Positions 20,130 to 20,447 of a DNA stretch of 20,447 bases are shown in pieces (within the stretch, counting starts at the first letter, position 1; each line of letters opens with the position of its first letter). The DNA comes from Chromera velia (taxonomy: Eukaryota; Sar; Chromeraceae). Location of the stretch: contig JAHBMJ010002274.1 in assembly GCA_018398765.1 (NCBI GenBank), positions 1-20,447 on the forward strand, given 5' to 3'. The notes below the pieces were generated by a model. It saw only the letters and a list, made by a program, of their open reading frames with translations, had not been told where the DNA came from and ran no database searches. The position numbers and the translations under genes were made by a program.

Positions 20130-20447
20130 CGGTTACCAATTTTGTGGTTACGGTAGTAGTGTTCCAATGGTAGTGGTAGTAGCTAAAAACAGGCAGATTT
20201 TGCCATATTCTGAGTCAAACTTGACCTACAAAACCAATTTTAGACCAGTAAAAATCATATTTTTGGCATTCATTAAAAGTTCATTCTAGTAAAGTTCAAT
20301 GTTCATCAGTTTATGACTGAACTCAGTGAACTTTAAGTCTCTAACTAGTATATATCACTATATGTATAATATATATTATTTGAATATGATCATTTCAGCG
20401 CTTTAAACTGCTAATAACTTAAGTGGTCAGGCTTTAAAATAGGTTTA

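Larger units (their letters stand above)
19886..20447. other. AT-rich 3' flank of the ABC gene, no gene seen
   Basis: Directly after the stop codon composition falls to strongly AT-rich, with a T16 run near 20000 and many short A/T words, unlike the GC-balanced gene region. Isolated GC-rich sequence occurs only at 20112-20130. A GTAGTG-like motif repeats near 20146-20181. No open frame of note is present. It may be 3' UTR followed by intergenic DNA or the edge of a repeat element. Confidence 0.6.

Overview
The window looks like nuclear DNA from an intron-rich, complex-plastid protist. My best guess is a chromerid-like or other alveolate genome, but lineage cannot be settled from the sequence alone. 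The reasons are three. Two genes are broken into 16 and 22 small exons with GT-AG introns. The acceptors almost always read TGCAG. One protein starts with a signal-peptide-like leader followed by a basic, Ser/Thr-rich stretch, as in complex-plastid targeting. No bacterial operon, CRISPR array, rRNA or tRNA is visible.

Layout. Bases 640-7543 on the minus strand hold a NIMA-related (NEK-type) protein kinase of about 628 residues in 16 phase-consistent exons. It has every catalytic motif, followed by a low-complexity tail with a large acidic tract. A 565-bp divergent intergenic region (7544-8108) carries two identical GC palindromes around a (TA) run, nearly midway between the two start codons. 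Bases 8109-9100 on the plus strand hold an intronless short-chain dehydrogenase/reductase (330 residues) that is broken by a one-base deletion in a G run at 8655-8659. An intergenic stretch (9101-10239) contains an AT-rich island and, near its end, several palindromes and direct repeats. Bases 10240-19885 on the plus strand hold a 22-exon ABCB/TAP-like half ABC transporter of about 862 residues: leader, six-helix membrane domain, an unusually long linker, and a complete nucleotide-binding domain. The last 560 bases are AT-rich, with one GC hairpin and a possible poly(A) signal.

I see no functional pathway joining the three genes; they read as ordinary neighbours. The most interesting signals concern RNA processing. 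Many 5' splice sites have C at +3 (GTCAGT, GTCTGT, GTCGGT). GTCA and TGCC/TGCA tetranucleotide arrays begin exactly at donors or end exactly at acceptors. In one case the array offers donors in all three reading frames and only one restores the transporter. Two phase-neutral cryptic exons lie inside introns.

All exon models were built by hand from splice motifs, reading phase and family conservation. None is backed by transcripts.
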